A stretch of 64,000 nucleotides of DNA. It comes from Ephemerocybe angulata. Taxonomy: Eukaryota; Basidiomycota; Agaricomycetes; Agaricales; Psathyrellaceae. The first letter of the stretch is position 1. Each line of letters begins with the position of its first letter. The position numbers and the translations under genes were made by a program. Location of the stretch: contig JAACJK010000219.1 in NCBI GenBank assembly GCA_013368325.1, positions 1,550,001-1,614,000 of the forward strand. The letters run 5' to 3'. Shown here piece by piece: positions 12,501 through 23,879 of this stretch. The notes below the pieces were generated by a model. That model did not search any database, was not told where the DNA came from, and saw nothing but the letters and a program-made list of their open reading frames with translations.

Positions 12501-13752
12501 TTTAGCGGAAAGTTATAGGGGTCCAAGAATTTGAAGTGGGCGTACGATTGACAACTCGCCAGGAGTTTTTCATAACTCCTCGTCATCTTCTCGTAACCTT
12601 GCTGCCTGTCCTCGAATATTTCCCCAGAACGGATGTAAGCTTCATGGTTTCTCTTATCTTGCTCTTGAAGTCGCTGATAAAGGTGGGTAAGATACACCGT
12701 CTCCGAGTGAACGATGTTTCCAATACCTTGTGCTCAATTACGAGCTTCTTGGAAACACTTTCGAAATAGCCCTCGCACATCCTCTTAAAACGGTCGCGTA
12801 TATCTTGTTCCACGAGCTCGGCGTCTTCATTGAATTGTTGTTGGGCATCCCCATTCTGATCTTCATTTGCAACAGAGTCAGACAGCGTCCCCGGTTCCGA
12901 GGTGGCTGATACTTGTTTGCTCGACGAAGGCGGGACAATGCCGAGGAATGGTCGACTATAGGACTTCAAGAACGTCGTGAGCAAAGGCAATGAGGATAGC
13001 GACGGATCGTTTGAAAGCTATGTGATCATTTAGTATGCGGTTAAAGCGGTCACGGGCGTACGCCTACCAAGTCCTTCATAGCCTTCATCATCCATTCACC
13101 CCCACTTCGGGCGGGGGCATCTCTAATGATACCAACCAGCGCCAATTCAGCACAGATGCGAACAATGGGCCTCTGGCGGGTGACCCTAGCACTATCCTCC
13201 TTCTCCTTTTGCTCGGGGGAGAGAGAGCTCAGAGAGCCTTTAGCGGGCGGGCTAATAGCAGAAGCGAGTAAGGACGTGATGGTAGGCGTGAAGGTTTTTG
13301 GGAATCTGCGGTGAAGGCTAGAGATGACCTTGGGATTACAGATTAGGTTAGAATAAGCAGGATAGACACGACATACTTCTACAGCACCCCAGATATCTCG
13401 TTCAGTCTTGCATCTGCCGAGTCCTTCAACCACTGCCCCCGCAATTTCGTCAATGTACTTCTCCAAGGTCAGGGTTTCAAGATCCTTCAGAATATGGTCC
13501 CTATTGTCCGAGGCCATGGACTGGCGAATCCGCTTGATGAGCGCAGTGTGGCGCTTCAACGAAGAGTCCATCTTCGCGGTCTCTGCATTCCCAGCTGTTC
13601 AAGGACATGACAACATTTCAACCTCTGCACGACCAACCTTGCTGGCCCGCCGACGGGCTGTCGTTGAGCTCCTTAATTCTGACACGCTTGGCATGGCGTG
13701 CTGCCTCTTCATCGAGCTTTGGAGGGTGGGCGGTGCCCTGAGCGTGATCCAT
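9590..13752 (-). CDS. Nonsense-mediated decay factor UPF2 (three MIF4G domains)
   Basis: Homologue of UPF2/NMD2, the cytoplasmic scaffold that bridges UPF1 and UPF3 in nonsense-mediated mRNA decay. The start is placed at ATG 13752 (MDHAQGTAHPPKLDEEAARH). A short intron joins QQ/E to ETAKMDSSLKRHTALIKRIR, the standard entry to the first MIF4G domain. The second and third MIF4G domains lie at about 12990-11900 and 11500-10200, with the acidic segment SSDDSDDEEGGDRREKET near 10250. The C-terminal UPF1-binding region contains TNFVVLTKRGNKQL, then TRQIAVPSGSTLAVQTR and LVLNYEQREELEELKG. The intron at 9776-9829 is 54 nt and has no in-frame stop, so it is invisible to a simple ORF reading. The size is right for the family. 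It is divergently paired with the ATRIP-like gene, with 130 bp between start codons. The last few residues are uncertain. Confidence 0.93.
9776..9829 (-). other. 54-nt in-frame intron of UPF2
   Basis: On the minus strand this stretch starts GTACGT and ends CTTTGCAG. It interrupts the conserved GNKQL/TRQIAVPSG block near the UPF2 C-terminus. Its length is a multiple of three and it contains no stop codon in the coding frame, so retention would insert 18 residues. The intron call rests on the splice signals and on the smooth family match once it is removed. Confidence 0.75.
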
Positions 13753-13882
13753 TGGAAGAGATGGTGGTTACACTTGCCGTGACTTCACGTCCCTAATTGG
13801 GCTGATATCGGCTATTTGTCGGGCGCCCCTGATGCAAATAAAGCGAAGGTCGCGTCGAGACAATGCTCGTCGCGTCCGCTTC
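13753..13882. promoter_or_regulatory. Short bidirectional promoter, UPF2 / ATRIP-like
   Basis: Only 130 bp separate the UPF2 start codon (13752, minus) from the preferred ATRIP-like start codon (13883, plus). Both promoters and 5' leaders must overlap here. A CCAAT-type element (ATTGG on the plus strand) lies at about 13795. No TATA box is evident. Confidence 0.6.
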
Positions 13883-16800
13883 ATGGACAACTCTGATGAC
13901 TATTTTGACGACGACGACCTAGTCCTCGATGAGGCCACGGAGGCCGCCCTCCAGGCAACGGAGCAGCAATATGCTACCCAGCGACTCGAACCCGCTCCCA
14001 AAAGGCAGCGGACGAACGGATATGGTCAAACGGGATTGCCATCGCGTACAGACTCGTTCGGGGATGTAGAGTATCCTGAAATTACCATGCAGAACGGTGG
14101 GTACCGTGCAACATCGAGGAACCCACCCAGAGCTGCCCCAGTACCGACAAGAACGTCGGGCTTCCAGCCTAAACCCGCACCACAACCACCGCCGCCTCGG
14201 CCAAATCCTCCTCCAAGACAGCCCTCAAGGATTGCTCCAGCTGCACCACCTGTCCAGCAACCATATATACCACAGAACTATCGACCACATGTAGTGAACA
14301 GGGTGGCCTCAACATCCAATGGGAATTCTCGACATCCTTCCCCCGCACCAGTGCCTGGACAACAGGACCAGATGCGACTGCTTCAACAGCAACTTGAAGA
14401 AGTAAGGTCAAACAGTGCTTCCAAACTTGAACCTGTGGCTCATATGTCCAGGCTCAAAAAGCCATGTCCAAGATGCAAGCCGACCTCAGAGCAGCACAAG
14501 ATGCTAAAACGGCGAAGGAGGGCGAAGTGACAATATTGCGGAAGACCATGGAAAAGGTGAGCATCTTGCCTGATTTTTCGCGTTTCCTCAGCTCACAGCT
14601 TTGTAGAATGCGAAAGAGCATGCAGACGAAACAGCAAGACTAAAGACTGCGAAGCAGGAGGCCGATGTCAAGCAAGTCCAGATGCAGAAACATTTGAAGG
14701 AGGAGATGGATCGGTTGAAAACTCAGCTTATGTTCAAGGTAAGGCTACCTACCAACTGTCTCGAAGCATACTCTAAAATAGCGTATATAGCAACAAGAAT
14801 TGGAGGCATCCTTAAGGAAGCCCCCTGGTTCTGCTCGTGCAAAGAGGATTGCTCGGGACGTCCCTGCCACCCCTATTCCTGGCTCATCGAATGGCTGGAA
14901 TACCCTCTCGCAGAGAGCAATTTTCAACAACGACTCCCTTCAAACACCATCCAGGCCTCTATTCGTCCCGCCTCCGAAGGTTATTTCTCCCAGGAAATCT
15001 CAATCTCCTCTCAAACCGAAGAAGGCAGCTACACTCCCTGGGTTCCAGAATTCCTTTGCGACGTCCACACCACTGCGACCTAGCCAAAAGGTTAAAGGGA
15101 AACAGAGAGAAATCATCTCAGATGACAGCAATGTTTTCAACGCGCCCCTTCCAAGCCAGCCGTTTTCCCGCCCAAGTCCTTCGAAACATCCCAGGCCAGA
15201 AGCATCCCGGCCACCTTCCCCAATGCGACTTTCCCTGCCGCCTCCGCCTATTGACAACGTTTTCTCATCTGAACCACAATCATCACAGGCCCAACAGGCA
15301 GACTACGATGGTGATGTCGTTATGGGACAAGAGCCGCAGGAACCGGAAGAAGTGGTTGGCGAGGTTTATAACGTCGACCCTCCTAACTGGAAGGCTGAGG
15401 TATGTCTGAATTATCTTTCATCTATCGATCCTGCTCTGAAAAGGGATCTTAGCTCGGCCGAATTATCTTGACTCACATTCGCCCTGGATGCTCTGAGCTC
15501 TCCTTCCAACTGCTGCTCTCTGTTTCATTCACTGGAGGCGATGCTCTTGAAGACTCCCGCCGCTATACGACTGCGTACATGAATCTTACGAATGCGATAT
15601 CTCACCCCACGAATGTTGAACACTTCGAGGAATGCCTAGGCGTTGTGTCCAACTCTTTCATCGCGATGCTCGAAGTGCTAGGAAAATATAAACTGGTAAG
15701 TGGGATATCTAGGTCATGTCGCCTCCGAAAGTCTAACTCGCTATATAGAGGTCCCCACTCGCGAGCTTGTTCAACCTCTTGGCAACATTGGTATTCTTCG
15801 TGCCGAGATTCCGCCGTCACATATTTGGGAAGGACGACCCTGAATCGCTCACGTCCTGCCCGTTGGTTCGTGTCTTGTGCCAGATAATTACAGCGACTCT
15901 TGAACCTCTGCTGGGAGTTGACGATGGTCTTGGTCAAGAACTTCTTGGATTCATTGATGCGATGGCTCTGGGACTGTCTGACGATGATGCCCTGAGGTAT
16001 GAGACTTACTTGCCTTCCATCCAAAAGAAGCAATTCTCACAAAAGCCCCAGATTTTCAGAACTTGTCAGGAGCCGAGAAGTGACGGTGTCACTTCTCAGC
16101 CCTACTTTGCCAGATCTCTTCTTGGAAGGGGCCGTTCGAACCTTCGTTATGCTGTCTGCCCGTAAGCCATCTGTACCTGTGCGACTTTCCATTAATAATT
16201 TAATATCGGGCCTAGGAAAATCGCTTTGGTCGGCGCTACTATCAGTCTCGGACGCAGATCAAGTGGAAGGAGAGTCCCAGGTGAAAAATGGGATTACAGA
16301 GCACATGTGCTCCCTATTAGTCGACGTCAGACGCGAGGGACTTGAGGTACGCTGACTATACTATACCCATGGCCTCAATCTCATTGCTGACATTCAGCAC
16401 AGTTTAACAAACTGAGAGATAGCATTTTGCTCTATTTTGGCAACTTGACCATCGCTCACCCTGACGCACAAGCTCATCTCGCAGATGAGGGAATAGTTCT
16501 GGGTTCAATCCTCTGGCATACTTCCAACCTCACGAAAATTCTCTACGAGGAAGACGAGGAGGACCTTATCGACTCGCCTTCGCAATCTTCTCAGTATGTA
16601 TTCACTTTTCTCCCTTGCGCTAGACTAATGCATCGTTCAGGCTGGTCCAATACATATATCGAGCGGTGTTCTTCATCTTCTTTCTCATGATCAAAGACCA
16701 GCCGTTGGGAAGCGCCAAGGAGAAGATTGAGCATAAGAACATCAAAAAGTTCCACCACCTGGAAAACATGTATGTTGTGGCTTTCAGTCGGCTCGCCTTC

Positions 16801-17064
16801 GCAGATCCGCCGAGTTGGTTGGCGTCTTCGGACGCTGAGTTATTATCACAACTGAAAGGTGAGCTTCCAAGTGTCAGGCTATATGAATGCCTGAATTCTG
16901 ACTACTCTCTAGACATATGTCCCGACATATTGGAACATTTTATCGGGCAATTTGGGCCAGCTTTGGATGATTGCGCCTTCGCATACACGTTCCCCAGGGA
17001 GCTAGACGAGGCAGAGCAGGAGATGGAGGTGATTCTCAGTGGAGAAGAACCTCCGGGCTATTGA
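13883..17064 (+). CDS. ATRIP / Rad26-UvsD-type DNA damage checkpoint protein
   Basis: Likely fungal ATRIP homologue, the partner that brings ATR/Mec1 kinase to RPA-coated single-stranded DNA. I chose ATG 13883 (MDNSDDYFDDDDLVLDEATE) over the in-frame ATG at 13832. The acidic N-terminal helix is the RPA-binding element of the family and normally sits at the very start. Then come a Pro-rich linker, a coiled coil (MRLLQQQLEEV; after an intron, LRAAQDAKTAKEGEV; DRLKTQLMFKQQELEASLRK) and a disordered segment. A long helical C-terminal region follows (for example HFEECLGVVSNSFIAMLEVL, HLENMYVVAFSRLAFADPP), ending VILSGEEPPGY. About nine introns are required. The FKQQELEASLRK motif after the coiled coil is characteristic of the fungal family. 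The call is good but based on weakly conserved motifs. Confidence 0.78.
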
Positions 17065-17624
17065 AAGCCAACCTATCGGTGCCGTCTCGTTCACATTATC
17101 TATCATCGCTTTTTACTATTTCTTGGAACATGTAGTTATAACCAGATATCCCTCCATCATTCATTGCAAGTAGCTTTTCCGTTTTCGAAGGAACGCCCTT
17201 AACCCTTGTTTCCTTCGGGTTTCCTGTGGTATCCGCTGCATGCAACATATCCGCATCCAGTTGTCCTCGGAGATGAACATGAGAGCCCAAGCCTCTACAT
17301 AGGGTAAAGCTCCAAGCATGAAACAAGACATCCACAGCCTGTTGAACTGGCTTCGTAGCCAGGACGGACTAGAAGGCGCAGGGGCATGAGGCGAACACGA
17401 GGCTACGTCATGGTTAATGGTATGCACGCTGGTCCCGAAGCATCGGCGCAATCGTCGACTCTGGAGCCATCGTGTAGCAAGCGTGGACATATGACCGCTT
17501 GGTCTGTATAAATTAACGCGGACCTGCGGAGAAATGTCCTCCTCGGCTATCTTATCTCTCACTCTCACAGCAATACCCTGAATTCCTTCCTGCATTCACC
17601 CCGACTCAGTAACTGCAACCGAAG
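17065..17624. other. Intergenic, no supported gene
   Basis: About 560 bp between the ATRIP-like stop and the next start. A 144-codon open frame lies on the minus strand (17595-17161), but it has no recognisable domain and shows no splicing or codon pattern like the neighbours. I treat it as chance. The downstream part should hold the promoter of the coiled-coil gene. Confidence 0.4.
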
Positions 17625-18692
17625 ATGCCAATAGACCATATTTTGCCGACATACGACAACTTGGGCGACGACGTAACTGTGCTCCAGGGGTGAGTGTCTT
17701 GCTTTTCTATAGTGCAGACTTAGGTACAATGACGCAACCTATAGATTGAACGATGGCAGCTACTATCCAGGACCATCCCACCTGGCCCTTAACTTGATGG
17801 ACCCCAAGGTTTCCAGACACCGTTCAAGATCGAGACAGAAAAAACATTCTGGCCACAAGCATTCCTCGTCTACAGAGGCGAAGTCCCCCCACCGCACCCC
17901 GTTATCCATAGCCCAAGCTCTGGTGGATGAAGAGCGGCAGTCCAATCGACTGCGGAACCTAGAAGCTCAACTGGCAGTCGAAATACGCAGGGTAGAGGAG
18001 GCAGTCGCCCGTGCCGAGTGGGCAGAGAGGCGAGAGAAAGAGGCCTTGGCCACGATACAGCAGCTTGAAGATACCAACTCGAAACTGCAGGAAGAAATGA
18101 TCGCCATTGAGACTTCCTCGAGAAACTACCAGGTGCAGCTGGAGTTGACCGAGCGGGAGTTCAGGCTGTTTCGGAGGGACGACGAAATGCTGAGAGACGA
18201 GTTCAAATCGCTGGACCGATCGTACAGGCAGTCTCAAGAACAGTGTCGGAAGCACCAAGCTTCGCTTCGGGACTGCGAGGCGCGGCTGGATAATCGCGAG
18301 ACGACAATGCATATCAGCATGCAGAAATGCTTTTTCAACGGCGAAGGGATGGGGTACGAGACCGGTTTCTCTGAAGGCTACAGAGAGGGGCGGAAAGATG
18401 GAAAGCAGAGCGGCATTCGGCTCGGAAGAAAGGAGGGCCTTCAGGAAGGCCTCGAACAAGGTAGAGCGGAGGAGAGGCGGAACGCTTTAGATGCCATCGA
18501 CAAATTTCTGGCAAAAGAAGGAAGCGAGGTACGTGTATGCTCCAATAAGTATATGATGTCAAGGAATATGTTCTGACCTGCCGCTTAAAGAACGTCGATA
18601 CCATTGGAATACGACGGTGGGCACAGTCGGTGTACTATCCGCCAAGCCAGCGAAGCTTCTCAGATATTGGGCAGAACCCGGTGGCGCCATAG
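17625..18692 (+). CDS. Coiled-coil orphan ending in a deca-GX3-like repeat
   Basis: Three exons are read: 17625-17689 (MPIDHILPTYDNLGDDVTVLQ), 17745-18528, and 18591-18692 (NVDTIGIRRWAQSVYYPPSQ to stop). This gives about 316 residues. Residues about 35-75 are basic and Ser/His-rich (SRHRSRSRQKKHSGHKHSSS). Residues about 80-200 form a long charged coiled coil (NLEAQLAVEIRRVEEAVARA). From residue 221 or 225 there is an uninterrupted series of G-x-x-x units: GYET GFSE GYRE GRKD GKQS GIRL GRKE GLQE GLEQ GRAE. A deca-GX3 motif of this form is known from Yae1 and Lto1, the adaptor pair that loads an Fe-S cluster on ABCE1/Rli1. The rest of this protein does not resemble either, so no function is assigned. 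It may instead be a charged helical filament-like segment. Confidence 0.8.
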
Positions 18693-18927
18693 TAGATGTA
18701 GACAAGAAAGAAACAGAAACTGTATTTTAGTGGCTTCCTCGCTTTCATGCGTCGAGGAATAGATGGAGAGAAGGATGGAGTTAAGCGCGAGGCATCAGGG
18801 ACATGGGATCAAAATTGATTATCTTGCATCGCCCTGCCTTGTTGCCATACGAATGCGTCTGTAACACTGTGGCAATCCTATAACAAGTTGCGATCTATTG
18901 TACTCTTCCAGGTTACCTTCTACTACC
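18693..18927. other. Short intergenic spacer
   Basis: About 235 bp between the coiled-coil orphan and the amidohydrolase-like gene, both on the plus strand. It should contain a 3' UTR and a compact promoter. Nothing specific is recognised. Confidence 0.4.
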
Positions 18928-20138
18928 ATGTCCACTGTCCCTCCTCCTCGTCGCAAGGGCCCTAAGGACCTCCCCAAGCTCCCCGCATCCGCGTTCAACT
19001 CACCCGTCACTGAATCATCAGGCATCTTGCCGAGCCCCAGCACCATCCAGCCTGAAGCGGTCATCGATGCCAATGTCATCGTCGCGGACGGCGACGTAGC
19101 TCATGCACAATGGAAGAAGGATGCAGGGCAGGTTTTGGGAGGCAAGATCAAGAGCCTTGTCCTCTCTTTCCCTGGCGCAGATCTAGAGAAGGTCGTCAAG
19201 GAGTGAGTGGTTGTAGGCCCCATTCGTATCTTGGGCGCCAAATCTAACTTCAAGGTTCACTTGTCAGACTTGAATCCAGCTCGGATCTGGATCGCGTACT
19301 GTCTTTGAGTGTCCCCTATGACCTCGAAAAGCCCGATTCCGCTCTTGAAGCGACTCTGGCTTCAAGCAAGGTCCCTACGTCCTTGTCTACCGTGTACACC
19401 GCTGCATCGACCGAGGCAACTGAGGGACTGAAATGGGCATTGGAGCGGGGCCGACCAGTTGATATCGATGTCCAAGTCGTTCTGACCGAAGCGACCCTTG
19501 AGGGATTCGAGGATACCGTCGGAAAGGCAGCCGAAGGCATTACTTCTCCTCCTCCTATCATCCTTTGTGAGTGACGATCTTTACCCTGGATTAACCTTCA
19601 TGGTGCTAAATCAGTATCACGATCTATGTAGCCAACATCCTCCCGCCTCCCCATGATCTTGATCTGCCTATCATTAAGTTGATGAACCATCCTACCTACC
19701 TGGCCTTCAGTAACCAAGTCGCCGCGCTTTCTCTGTTGCCCAACGTGTACATCAAGTTCCTCCCGCCCGCATGGGACCAACCTACCCCACAAACTCCTTA
19801 TCCTGGAAGCCCCGTGGACTCAGCTGAAGGCAAGGTCCAGAGAGAGTGGAAGCGCAGGATCAAGCTCTACCGTAAGCCTACCCCTTCTTCTTTACAGATG
19901 TTATCATGATCGCTGATATGTGGCTATAGTCGGACCTGTTTTGGAGGCCTTTGGGTATGAGCGTATCATCTTTGGATCTTCCCCATCTATTGCATCCAAG
20001 TCCAAGTCCAACGCCGGCGATTGGTACGAAATTGCGAGGGAGTCTTTGGCCGAACTCGTCTCAGATCAGGAGTTCGTTGACGCGGTCTTCCATGGAAATG
20101 CACTCAAGGTCTACGGAAAGGCCGAGGAAAAGCAATGA
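18928..20138 (+). CDS. Amidohydrolase-2-like TIM-barrel protein
   Basis: Four exons read MSTVPPPRRKGPKDLPKLPA through LKVYGKAEEKQ. The start at 18928 is preferred over an in-frame ATG at 18898. The C-terminal block is diagnostic: GPVLEAFGYERIIFGSSPS, then NAGDWYEIARESLAELVSDQ and FVDAVFHGNALKVYG. This matches the end of the amidohydrolase-2 (metal-dependent hydrolase) barrel, where the chain closes with the G-x-N-A-x-x-x-Y/F element. The middle has PPPIIL joined to ANILPPPHDLDLPIIKLMNH. The classical metal-binding HxH at the barrel start is not visible. The aspartate normally expected in the FGSD-type block is replaced by Ser (FGSSPS). Metal-dependent catalysis is therefore doubtful. Introns lie near 19205-19266, 19567-19631 and 19871-19929. 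Fungal relatives are uncharacterised, so no substrate is proposed. Confidence 0.72.
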
Positions 20139-20781
20139 AGGAGATGACGTCTGTGTATAGGCTACCGGGGATCAATAACTAGGAAGGCTGGAAACTGTAC
20201 AGTAGAATGATACCGTTCTGTGGAATTCTGTTTTCGTTTGACAAGTTTGGCCAAGGTCGCCGGGAAATGAAATGAGGGTACTGAGTTCTGGCCGATGTAC
20301 CAACGCCCCAAAGCAAACTCAATGCACTTAGGACGGCGAAGAACGTTCAGTGGACACTGAGTAATGGATGTTTGCCACCATCCGGAAAGCATGTGAGCAC
20401 ACAAAACTTGGCGACGGCATTCTTAGGACCTATTTTAGCGGGGTCGGTCAATTTTGGGGCATTTGTGGGCGCTAATTCGCGTGTTTGTGTGCGTGTGTGG
20501 GCGGGGACGATGGCGTGGTGTGCGTGCTTTGACGCGTTGTAGCGCGTTGTGAGCGAGCCGGGCCGGCGTAAGCGCCTTTTGTTGTTCATGTTGGCTTTGG
20601 TTCCGACTCCGATTGGGGGCGCTACGATGATGGCAACCTTCTACTTTTACACAAGAACCGACCATTGTTGGGAGCCCACAACACGCGTTGGCGGCCCACA
20701 GAGCCGAGCTATGCATTTATAATCCCGGCCTTAGAGTTGCGGAAGCCTAACACCACCCCACCGAACCAGGATTTGCTTAGA
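20139..20781. other. Intergenic with a GT-rich stretch
   Basis: About 640 bp with no supported gene. A GT-rich run sits at about 20480-20505 (gtgtttgtgtgcgtgtgtgg). The downstream part should contain the promoter of the next plus-strand gene. Confidence 0.4.
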
Positions 20782-23683
20782 ATGACCTCGACTACGGAAC
20801 GTGTCTTTAGTGGTGACTTAGGCCTCAGACCCACGCGGAGTGGGAGGCACAACGATTCATCGTGAGTAGGCCTTTAGCTAATCTACAAATGCACCTAAAG
20901 TCCTTTGTCAGAAGTAGCAGGGAATCTTCACCAGACTCGGACGCCGTAAGCGCTGGTCAGGCTCTTGCTGTTCTGCGGGACTAATTGTCACTTGGTGTAG
21001 GGCAAACGAAAGAGGAAGCGATCTTTCTCTCCCGGCTCGGACTTTGGGGAACCTGAAGTACCCCCTGTAGCTCAAGATGACACCCCACCTCCACAGGAAC
21101 GTCCTTTAATCCGTCAGGCTGTGGGGTTCGGAAGTGCCTTCGCGCCCTCAGTTGCTCCTCCTTCCTCGAGCATCTACCAAGAACCTGTGTCCATAACCCC
21201 AAATGCCCCTCTCCTCCCTGGCCAGTTCCTCGAGGTGGTAAAGCCGCCTCCGAAGAAAACAACTTCAAAGAAGAAGAAGAAGGCCGATCCATATGCAGGA
21301 CAGTCAGGCAGGTTCCGATTAGAGGCATACGATGCAACCCCTGCAGGAGCCCCTCCTACACAATCGGGTGCAGGCCCCTACTCATCTTCATTTCGCGCAA
21401 CGCAGCCACCAGCTCATCGTTCTGAGTCTCCTGCTGTGCGTATGGAGCCATATCGATATGCTAGTACGGCTTCAGAGACGGTGCACACACAATCTGAACG
21501 GTCGATTTCTCCGCCAGCTCCAAAGCCTAGCAGGGGATCTAATAAATCCAAGGATTCTGCCAAGTCGAGGAATAGGACGACCACACAAAGTCAATCCAGA
21601 CAGCCTTATGTAGATGCACATACGCATAGCCGTGTGCCATCGACAACTCCAGCTCCTGCATCTATAACCGATCATGGGCCATCTCCCCCACCGCCCCCAT
21701 CCTCGGGGTCTAGAAACACTCATTATAGGCGCGATTATGAGACCGGAAGAAAACTTCAACCCTCAGACCTCGAGTCCACCGCCGGACCTAGTCGTTCAGG
21801 CCGCCAGTCGCATTCTTCCTCGTCCCCCGATCTTCCGACTTCGAGTGTGCCGACCTCGCCGAATCCTAATCGAGGTCACAGTGAGGGCTCCAACGGAAAC
21901 AGAAAGAAACAACGGAACGTGAAGTTGGTCACAATATTTGCGCAAGACATCCGCAGCGGCGTTGTCGATGACCAGTTGATTGAGGTGATGGTACCGTTGC
22001 GCCCGCCGCCAGATCCTTCAGATGGGTGGTTCGCAGATGCAAAGGACCTCGTAAGTGCCTTCTTTCTTCTTCAAGTGCCATCTGGCTGAGGGAAGCTCTT
22101 GGTAAGATCGAGCAATGGCAAAAGAGTCCTTCAAGAATCGATGGTGTGTGACGCCTTCTATACGACTCCCCCCCCAGTACATTGAGCATTCTTCAGGACC
22201 TGCCCGGGTTTACACCATGCGTGGGAAGTATCGCCAAATGCTGCTCCGCGTCAGCGATTCGAACGTAGACGATTACACCTCTACGAACGTCCTGGTAAAT
22301 GGAAAATTGGAAGTCAATGTAGTCATTGAGGATGTACGCCGCTTTCTACTCTAAATATATATGCTCCTGCTGAATACCCTCCTAGCTTCCTACTCCAGGT
22401 CAGCGTCCTGCACGCCCGCAGGTCCCTTTGGACTTGAGGCCCGACGACTACGAGCAAGATATGAGACCCCCGTTTCCACAACCTGACGTCCCTCCCCCAA
22501 GGCAGCAATATCATCACGATTCTGCGAGGACTGGGCAGCCAGCGTATGGACGAAACGACAGGGACAGGCAAGCACAACCATACGGGTCCGAGAGATATTA
22601 TGACGGACCGGGACCGAGTGGGTCTAGTAACCAAAATACACCGTCCCGTTCAAAGGCAGTGCCGATAGGATATCACCGCGAAGAGCAGACTCCGTCGCGC
22701 TCAAGACATTCACCGCCAGCCTCTTACCACCCTGAACCGAGTACCCCGTCACGCATAAGGTACTCTCCGCCTGTCCCTGATCGAGAACATCATGAAAAGG
22801 ATCCCCCATTCCATGCAAGGGACCTTCCACCCGGCCCCAAGGAGCAGCCTGAGCGGAATGCCACCCCAGCGCGTCCAACACGAAAATCACCACCAAATTC
22901 TCACAGGGAGCAGGACTTCCAGAATACTCCAACGCGTCCCCGACGGGAGCCACTCTCAGCAGACTCGCGTCAGGGGGAGACCATCCAGCCAGTGCCATCT
23001 GCAAGAATTGTTGCCGACGTACGCTCGCCTGAAGCAGGGCCTTCGTCTGCGCCTCCCACCAATGTGAGCTCTGACCAATTGCCAGTATCTGCTCCTCTCC
23101 CCGAGCCACAGTCCTACGATTTGCGAGGCATTGTAAGAAAGCCTAGGAAGGGCTGGGAGTCGCCTATCCCGGGCGATGCACCAGAAAAGGTCGAAGAGGC
23201 CATTCTCAAGGCTGTTGATTCTATGATCCAGAAGGACGACAAGGAGAAGTGGAAAGCATTCTTCAAGCTAAAAACGCGGCAGGAGACGGCGGCGAACATG
23301 GTTTCCATGTACCAGTTTGTACAAGACCTGATAGATAAGTATGTCGGGTTGCCAGTACCGTTCAGCTCGACGAGTGATCACATCATGAAGACGGTACGTA
23401 TCGTCATTGTCTACCCTAGAGATTAGGCTAAAATCTTCTTCAGAACCATATCATCAAGGTATTGATGGTCGAAGATGAGGATGGGAGGTATGCTTCCAAC
23501 TGCGAGGAGACGTTGAAATTACTTCGCCTCTATGGCAAAGGCGGGTCGAGGTACGAGGATCCAGAAGTATTGAAGCTGTTGGAAGAGACAGAGGTCGCCT
23601 ACAACTCAAAACCAATCAAGAGACTTCTCCACATGCTACAGAATGTGGACCAGAGGTGGAAGGCGGAGCACCCTCGCACATAG
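20782..23683 (+). CDS. Large disordered orphan with two conserved-looking folded segments
   Basis: Multi-exon protein (MTSTTERVFSGDLGLRPTRS to WKAEHPRT), not recognised. It is dominated by Pro/Ser/Arg-rich low-complexity sequence with basic stretches (KRKRKRSFS, KKKKKAD) that could serve as nuclear localisation signals. Two segments look folded. One (about 21910-22335) reads VKLVTIFAQDIRSGVVDDQL, then joins to IEQWQKSPSRIDGPARVYTM and RGKYRQMLLRVSDSNVDDYT. The second, C-terminal and helical, begins KVEEAILKAVDSMIQKDDKE and ends LLHMLQNVDQRWK. The early exons (20782-20863, then a short one around 20911-20947) are inferred from phase. The last intron is at about 23394-23444. Its size and composition suggest a nuclear or scaffold protein, but I assign no function. 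Confidence 0.7.
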
Positions 23684-23879
23684 AAAGCTCACTCATTATC
23701 TTGTCATTATCTTACGCGCGGCGCTTGTCGAAACCGCCCACTTATCTACTCTGCTAAGATATTAATTAATTTGTGGAACACCGGAAAAGGAAATAGACAT
23801 AAAATAATGGGACGATTAGCGAGCGCGTTTCCAAAAGTTATAGACGCGTAGCTCTGAACGCAGTTCTCCGATCTCCATC

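Noticed and set aside
17161..17595. 144-codon minus-strand frame between the ATRIP-like gene and the coiled-coil orphan
   Set aside because: No recognisable domain, Arg/Ser/Cys-rich in the way of antisense or intergenic frames, and it lies where a promoter is expected.
20480..20505. GT-rich stretch upstream of the disordered orphan gene
   Set aside because: An imperfect, short dinucleotide-like run; common background in fungal intergenic DNA.
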